DNA of 43,396 nucleotides, from contig CAJBDJ010000036.1 in the NCBI GenBank assembly GCA_903951825.1, positions 1-43,396 on the forward strand, read 5' to 3'. Made by a program: the position numbers and the translations under genes. Origin of the DNA: an uncultured Pseudomonadota bacterium. GTDB taxonomy: Bacteria; Pseudomonadota; Gammaproteobacteria; Burkholderiales; Rhodocyclaceae. The notes beneath the pieces are model-generated. The model did no database searches. It was given only the letters and a program-made list of their open reading frames with translations, and was not told where the DNA came from. Shown piece after piece: positions 38,637 through 43,396 of this stretch (within the stretch, counting starts at the first letter, position 1; the number at the start of each line of letters is the position of its first letter).

Positions 38637-41600
38637 AACCTTGCTTAAGACACTGCCGAAATACCGAAAGATTTCCCCTTTTGAATGGATCTATTTATCC
38701 GCCACCTCGTCCTTTCCACCTTTTGCGATTCAACTCAAGATCGAGGTTATCACCCTCCCGCCACTGGAGGATATGGAGAACGCCCTTGCTGCTGCGGCAA
38801 GCGCCCATCCCGCCGCCAGGCTGACTGTAGCCGGCACTTGGTGGGCAGATAGTGGGAAAACGCCACCTATCCGCATCATTCCTGCCACGGAAACATTGTC
38901 CCTCGCCCATCCGTGTTTTCACCAGCCGTTTTCAATCACGGCATCGCCACCCATTGAAGTGCTTTATTGGCAGGGTGCCGGTTTGGTTTTTCGTTGCTCG
39001 CATGCCCTGATGGATGCCGGTGGATTGCTTTTTTTTGCACGAGAGACTTTTCGTGTACTTCGCGGAGAAGCTTTACTTGGTACGGCTGAAAATATCTCTG
39101 ACTACGAGTATCTAAAAAGTTGGAAGCATCCCACACACAGAACTGCGCTCTGGCCAGACAAACATTCGCCACTTGGGCCACCTGCTGCTGATAAAACCGG
39201 ATTTGTTTGGGAACATCGCTTTATCCCTGGGCAGGTGGCAGCGGTGGGAGCGCGGCTCGCGGGCGCACTGGGCGCCATGGCCGAGAAAGCACATCCAGGT
39301 GAAAGCAGCCGGATCATGCTACCCATCGATCTTCGTCATATAGATGCTTCGTTGCGTTCCACAGTTAATCTCAGCAACGCCCTATTTTTGCAAAAAGCGC
39401 TCACTGTCGGATGGACTGAATATTATCGGGATATCCTAGATGCACTGAGGCGAAACGAAGAGCGGGCCATTTCCGGGTGGGATGCCCTGTTTCCTAAAGT
39501 CCCGAGGTTTGTTCTACAAAGGCTCTTCCGTTGGCTACACGCGTTTCAGGTGCGGAACGATCGCTATCTGTTTTCCGCAACGATCTCTCATGTTTCGCCC
39601 ATTGCGTTGCGTGAATTTTCGGTGTCGGGCTGTGTACCGAAATCGGTGGCATTGCTCCCTTTTGATGCGCCAGGATCAGCGATTACTTTGATTACGACCC
39701 AGCACGATCACGGGTTGGAGATCGCGGCCTCCGCTCCGGCTGCTGCCGGTGAAGAGGGGCGTCTGGCAAAGTTACTCGACAATCTTTGTGCAGAACTAAG
39801 GCCGTGTGAATTGTCAATCCCCGCCTCAATTCTGGCGCAAATGGACGATAAAACACTCAAAGGTCCCCAAGGTATTTGTCCAGAGATAAGGCTCTACGAA
39901 CTATTTGCCCTGCAGGCCAAGGTTTACCCGGAGCGAATTGCCTTGAGCGAAGAGGGGCGCCAACTGGCGTACCGGAAGCTGGAACGCCTTGCTGCTTCGT
40001 GCGCCCATCGATTGCAGCAATACGGCGTCGCGCCAGGTGACAAGGTGGCGATTCTTGGGGGTCGCCACCTTGAGTCCGTTATCGCAGTACTCGGTATTCT
40101 GCATGTCGGTGCCAGCTTCGTTCCGATGGATCCAGACTGGCCTCGTGAGCGGATTCGGTTTGTTTTGAATGACTGCTCCCCAGTTTGTCTGCTCACGGAT
40201 GAAATGCATGCCGATCTTGCCGGCTTTTCCCAACACTTGCTTCTGTCTGAATTGCTGGAAGAGACTGCCGGCACAGATGATGTACGTTGCGAGTTCACTG
40301 CGAAAACCCCTGCCTATGTCCTCTACACCTCAGGCTCTACCGGCCATCCTAAAGGGGTCGTGGTTGGCCAGACCAGTATTGTTAACTATCTCTTGTGGGC
40401 CAAGGAAAGCTATTTGTCGGACATGGTTGATCGAGCGGTATTTCCCTTTTTTACTTCGCCTGCCTTCGATCTGACGCTGACCTCAATATTCCTGCCGCTC
40501 GTCAGCGGCGGTGAAATCCGTGTCTTTCCGCAGCGCGATGCGCTTCTCACGATTTCCGCCATCCTCGCCGATCCAGAAGTCAACGCAGTCAAGCTAACAC
40601 CCTCACACCTCCGGCTTTTTGAAGGACTGGGGATTGGGAAGAGCAATTTGCGGAGGTTCATTGTTGGCGGCGAAGCGCTGCCGACCCAACTGGCCAGAGT
40701 AATTTACCGTCAATCCGGGGAATGTGCAGAAATATTCAATGAATATGGCCCGACGGAAGCGACAGTGGGATGTGTGATGCATCGCTTCAACGCAGATCGC
40801 GATGTTGATGCCTTCGTGCCCATTGGGTATCCCATCGCGAATACCGAAGCCTTACTACTCGATGAAGATGCCATCCCTGTTGCTGACGGCGAAGCAGGTG
40901 AAATCTACCTTGCCGGTTCTTGCCTAGCGGAGGGATATCTGGCTCGCCCGGACGAGAGCGTCCGATTTACCACTCACCCTTTCCGTGCGGGGGCGCGCGC
41001 TTACCGTACTGGTGATCGTGCCCGACGCCTTCCAAATGGCGCGCTCGATTTTTTGGGCCGCACCGACCAGCAAGTGAAGATATTGGGGTACCGCATCGAA
41101 CCGGGAGAGATTGATGCAGCCATTGCGGCGAGTCATTTGTGCCGCGAATTTGCAGTGCTCCCAGAAAGGTCTGCCAATGGTATTCGGCTGACCGCTTTTG
41201 TGACTTTGATTTCCGGCGCGAGCGAGACCCTCTTGCGCCAAGTGCTCGTTGAATCATTGCCCGCCTATATGATTCCATCACGCATCGTCGCGCTCGACGA
41301 CATGCCGCTCAATACAAATGGGAAAATTGATAGAACGCGCCTACCAGTTGAAAGTCCGGTGCATCAGGAGGACAGCGAAGCCGCCCACGATGACATGCTC
41401 GATGCAATGCGCAATATCGTTAAGGATCTCACTGAAAACACTCGCACTAGGGTACCCCATGACCAATCTTTGCTCGATTTCGGTCTCGATTCTCTACAAA
41501 TGATGATGTTGCTGACGCTGTCCGCGAAACGCTTCCTGCCTGAAATGGAACATGACCTCCTGTTTTCTGGTCTGGAGGATTTCATTCGCAAACCAACATT

Positions 41601-41667
41601 GCAAACATTGGTTGCACACTTCCGAAAGCTGGTATGCGGTGACGCAAGGATTAGCCAAAGTGAATAA
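38629..41667 (+). CDS. Single-module NRPS (condensation/acyltransferase-A-T), predicted to load asparagine
   Basis: The 1012-aa protein has three parts. Residues 1-430 are a condensation-fold acyltransferase with HALMDAGG (His125-xxx-Asp129), in which the first His of HHxxxDG is Ser. Residues 440-920 are an adenylation domain with YTSGSTGHPKG near 565, NEYGPTE near 705, YRTGD and NGKIDR. Residues 925-1005 are a carrier domain with FGLDSL (phosphopantetheine Ser955). The ten specificity positions read D-L-T-K-I-G-E-V-G-K, an asparagine code. There is no thioesterase or reductase domain. The start ATG 38629 overlaps the ligase gene by 8 nt. It likely forms an N-acyl-asparaginyl thioester. Confidence 0.92.
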   Translation: MRETLLKTLPKYRKISPFEWIYLSATSSFPPFAIQLKIEVITLPPLEDMENALAAAASAHPAARLTVAGTWWADSGKTPPIRIIPATETLSLAHPCFHQPFSITASPPIEVLYWQGAGLVFRCSHALMDAGGLLFFARETFRVLRGEALLGTAENISDYEYLKSWKHPTHRTALWPDKHSPLGPPAADKTGFVWEHRFIPGQVAAVGARLAGALGAMAEKAHPGESSRIMLPIDLRHIDASLRSTVNLSNALFLQKALTVGWTEYYRDILDALRRNEERAISGWDALFPKVPRFVLQRLFRWLHAFQVRNDRYLFSATISHVSPIALREFSVSGCVPKSVALLPFDAPGSAITLITTQHDHGLEIAASAPAAAGEEGRLAKLLDNLCAELRPCELSIPASILAQMDDKTLKGPQGICPEIRLYELFALQAKVYPERIALSEEGRQLAYRKLERLAASCAHRLQQYGVAPGDKVAILGGRHLESVIAVLGILHVGASFVPMDPDWPRERIRFVLNDCSPVCLLTDEMHADLAGFSQHLLLSELLEETAGTDDVRCEFTAKTPAYVLYTSGSTGHPKGVVVGQTSIVNYLLWAKESYLSDMVDRAVFPFFTSPAFDLTLTSIFLPLVSGGEIRVFPQRDALLTISAILADPEVNAVKLTPSHLRLFEGLGIGKSNLRRFIVGGEALPTQLARVIYRQSGECAEIFNEYGPTEATVGCVMHRFNADRDVDAFVPIGYPIANTEALLLDEDAIPVADGEAGEIYLAGSCLAEGYLARPDESVRFTTHPFRAGARAYRTGDRARRLPNGALDFLGRTDQQVKILGYRIEPGEIDAAIAASHLCREFAVLPERSANGIRLTAFVTLISGASETLLRQVLVESLPAYMIPSRIVALDDMPLNTNGKIDRTRLPVESPVHQEDSEAAHDDMLDAMRNIVKDLTENTRTRVPHDQSLLDFGLDSLQMMMLLTLSAKRFLPEMEHDLLFSGLEDFIRKPTLQTLVAHFRKLVCGDARISQSE

Positions 41668-42499
41668 TTCGCGTGACTGGCAGAGCTTGGCCTACCTTCT
41701 TGGCTTGCCAGCTTTAGTAGCGTGGTCGTGGATGCAGGCATCCTTCGATGTGAAGGCATATGTCGGCATTCTGGTGCTCGTCATCGGTGTCTGCTGTATC
41801 AGTCACAATCATGCGCATGTTCCGATCTGGCGAGCATCATGGCTCAACCGGCTAACGGACATGTGGATCGGAATCCTTCAAGGACAGCCAGTCTTTCTGT
41901 TCCAGCCGGCCCACGTTGCCAGCCATCATCGTTTTAATCAGGGAGCGGAGGATTTGACCCGAGTTGCGCGATATTCAGCTGAGAACACTCTCATCGGTTA
42001 TCTCGTTTTCCCTTTTCAAGTGCTGCCCGCGCTGCAGGAACTCAGGAAAAAGCATCTTGCCAGTTTGTGGCGCGAGAAACGCGATGAGTTCTGGTGGGTG
42101 GTCGCATTGCATGTTCCGCTTCTAACGCTCTGGATAACTGTATTTTGGCTCGACCCTATCAAGGCCACCATATACGTTCTGATCCCGCAGCTCGTGGGCC
42201 TGCATTTTCTTCTCGCCTCGAACTACCTCCAACACGCTCATGCCGTTGCCGGCTCACGCTACAACCACTCTCGGAACTTCGTCGGATTGATCAACGTCAT
42301 CTGGTTCAATGTCGGCTACCACACAGCACATCATGAAAACGAAAAACTGCACTGGACCTTGCTCCCAGAGGCGCATCGGGACATTGCAAGCAGAATTAAT
42401 CCTGCTTTGGTTGAGTTCAGTTTACTCGTTTATACATTCCGTACGCTATTGCTGGGATTGATTTTGCCGCATCTGCGCTCCATACAACTAAAGGACTGA
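41660..42499 (+). CDS. Membrane fatty acid desaturase/hydroxylase
   Basis: This 279-aa di-iron membrane enzyme has the three histidine boxes HNHAH (49-53), HVASHH (85-90) and HTAHH (221-225), between hydrophobic segments. The family introduces double bonds (or hydroxyl groups) into acyl chains. The GTG at 41660 overlaps the NRPS stop by 8 nt and has AGGA 9 nt upstream; a longer frame inside the NRPS gene was rejected. Acyl substrates could be free lipids, carrier-bound acyl chains or the NRPS product. Confidence 0.88.
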   Translation: MNNSRDWQSLAYLLGLPALVAWSWMQASFDVKAYVGILVLVIGVCCISHNHAHVPIWRASWLNRLTDMWIGILQGQPVFLFQPAHVASHHRFNQGAEDLTRVARYSAENTLIGYLVFPFQVLPALQELRKKHLASLWREKRDEFWWVVALHVPLLTLWITVFWLDPIKATIYVLIPQLVGLHFLLASNYLQHAHAVAGSRYNHSRNFVGLINVIWFNVGYHTAHHENEKLHWTLLPEAHRDIASRINPALVEFSLLVYTFRTLLLGLILPHLRSIQLKD

Positions 42500-43155
42500 T
42501 GGAAACACCGATGACGACTCACGCCGATTCCTTAATGGATATCTGGAAGACCTATTCTCGCTGGGTTTTTTATATCAGCTTGGCTTTTTTCCCCACGTAC
42601 CCGCTATGCAACTGGATTACCGCGCAACGGACGGATACTTTGGGTCTCTACTGCAATGCCGAGTTAAAGATTCCTTTTGTCCCAGAGTTCATTTGGGTCT
42701 ACTTTTCCATGTACCTCTTATTTCTTGCACCACCTCTTTTTCTGAATGTCATTCAACTTCAGGCCTTAGGAAAGCGACTTCTGATTGGGACGCTATTGTC
42801 GAGCCTCGCATTTCTAGTGATTCCTTCTCATCTTGGATTCGGCCGAGTAATCCCAGAGGACCCCCTTTACCAGTCAATCTTTTCTGGACTCTTTGTTGTA
42901 GATCAGCCTCACAACATGGTTCCATCCCTGCACATTGTATTTAGCTCCTTGATACTTTTCGCGTTCTTGAATGCTTCGGCGAAGCAGTTGTCAAAATTCA
43001 TTTGGTTGCTTTGGCTGATTTCTATCATGGCTTCCACCTTGTTCGTGCATCAGCATCACCTCACTGACATCGTAAGCGGCCTAGTGGTGGCTATTGGGAT
43101 ACATCTTGGAATTAAAACTGAATTGCCCAAATTTTCCTCGGCGAGCGCTCTTTAA
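42499..43155 (+). CDS. PAP2-superfamily membrane phosphatase/transferase
   Basis: This 218-aa protein with about six membrane helices has PSLH (142-145) and the SxxxxxxHxxxD motif (Ser179, His186, Asp190) of type-2 phosphatidic acid phosphatases, but not the KxxxxxxRP motif. That pattern is closer to the Aur1/inositol-phosphotransferase-like branch (PAP2_3) than to simple phosphatases. It may dephosphorylate a lipid or transfer a phosphorylated headgroup. The start overlaps the desaturase stop (TGATG); a second ATG at 42511 is possible. It is the last gene of the operon. Confidence 0.85.
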   Translation: METPMTTHADSLMDIWKTYSRWVFYISLAFFPTYPLCNWITAQRTDTLGLYCNAELKIPFVPEFIWVYFSMYLLFLAPPLFLNVIQLQALGKRLLIGTLLSSLAFLVIPSHLGFGRVIPEDPLYQSIFSGLFVVDQPHNMVPSLHIVFSSLILFAFLNASAKQLSKFIWLLWLISIMASTLFVHQHHLTDIVSGLVVAIGIHLGIKTELPKFSSASAL

Positions 43156-43396
43156 CAAGCCGTTGAAAAACCCCGTAAATTTCATGCATATGGTATAATT
43201 TACCTCATTTTGCCAAGTCCGCCACCACTCAAAACACAAGGGCTAAAACTGGGCTCCCGGGTTCGACAGTTCGCATCTTAAAATCCCCATTTTTCACCCC
43301 AGTCCCCCAGTGTTTGCGCGGGTTTCAGGGCGATTTTTTGAAAATAAATGTAATGGCACGAATTTAATTTTCAAGATGATTAGTAGCATTATTTGA
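43156..43396 (+). other. Non-coding end of window, possible insertion-sequence edge
   Basis: No gene is visible. GCCGTTGAAAAACCCCGT (43160-43177) resembles the terminal sequences of some insertion sequences (IS1182-like, from memory), and an extended -10 TGGTATAAT follows at 43191-43199 without a matching -35. The transposase, if any, would lie beyond the window. The sequence CCCGGGTTCGACAGTTC near 43258 looks tRNA-like but does not pair. Confidence 0.35.

Noticed and set aside
43250-43275. tRNA-like word CCCGGGTTCGACAGTTC as a second attachment site
   Set aside because: The would-be T-stem does not pair, no acceptor strand or CCA follows, and it does not match the 28-nt fragment at 34124-34151.

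Overview
The window looks like a chromosomal segment of a betaproteobacterium, most likely Rhodocyclales (Dechloromonas/Azonexus/Accumulibacter type). This rests on gene content and order: a partial PTS (EIIA-Man, HPr, EI) without sugar permease genes, biosynthetic ilvA, a giant DUF3683-type FAD/Fe-S oxidoreductase, a DUF971-ubiE-ubiJ block, and the block mnmG-rsmG-parA-parB-atpIBEFHAGDC, which usually lies near the replication origin. The assignment is by recognition of protein families, not by a database search.

Layout. Positions 1-7569 are mostly minus-strand housekeeping genes: ptsI, ptsH, EIIA, an EamA exporter, a DUF3365 haem protein, a HerA-like ATPase and ilvA. Positions 7608-15967 are plus strand: a YqaA-like membrane protein, the DUF3683 oxidoreductase, a HIT protein, a 535-aa PilZ-like protein, DUF971, ubiE and ubiJ. 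A perfect 16-bp-arm hairpin at 15976-16011 ends both ubiJ and, from the other side, the nine-gene ATP synthase operon (16021-22897, minus). parB, parA, rsmG and mnmG follow, joined by 4-bp ATGA overlaps. A response-regulator/TPR gene (27285-28967, plus) faces a branched-chain amino acid (liv-type) ABC transporter operon (28983-33843, minus), in which LivM and LivG are fused.

At 34124-34151 the core-like sequence stops at a 28-nt fragment that is an almost perfect tRNA 3' end (T-arm, acceptor strand CGGGCGC, discriminator A, CCA; tRNA-Arg-like), followed on the same strand by a rho-independent terminator. No remaining tRNA body is present. This is what the distal attachment site of an integrated element looks like. 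Immediately beyond it lies an AT-richer, compact eight-gene operon (34252-43155, plus) in which every junction overlaps or abuts: a cysteine-free ArsR-type regulator, a KASIII-like enzyme, an extended SDR, an MBL-fold hydrolase, a PaaK/F390-synthetase-like adenylating enzyme, a single-module C-A-T NRPS, a membrane fatty acid desaturase, and a PAP2-family membrane enzyme. The A-domain specificity residues read DLTKIGEVGK, an asparagine code. The window ends in non-coding sequence that may be the start of an insertion sequence.

The most interesting system is this operon. My inference is that it makes an asparagine-containing acyl (lipid-like) metabolite: KASIII and SDR build or reduce an acyl part, the stand-alone ligase activates it, the C-A-T protein joins it to Asn, the desaturase and PAP2 enzyme act at the membrane, and the MBL protein may hydrolyse a thioester or lactone. 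Its promoter (TTGACA-N17-AATAAT) overlaps an inverted repeat and places the ArsR start codon near +1, suggesting an autoregulated, leaderless first gene. The product itself cannot be read from the sequence.
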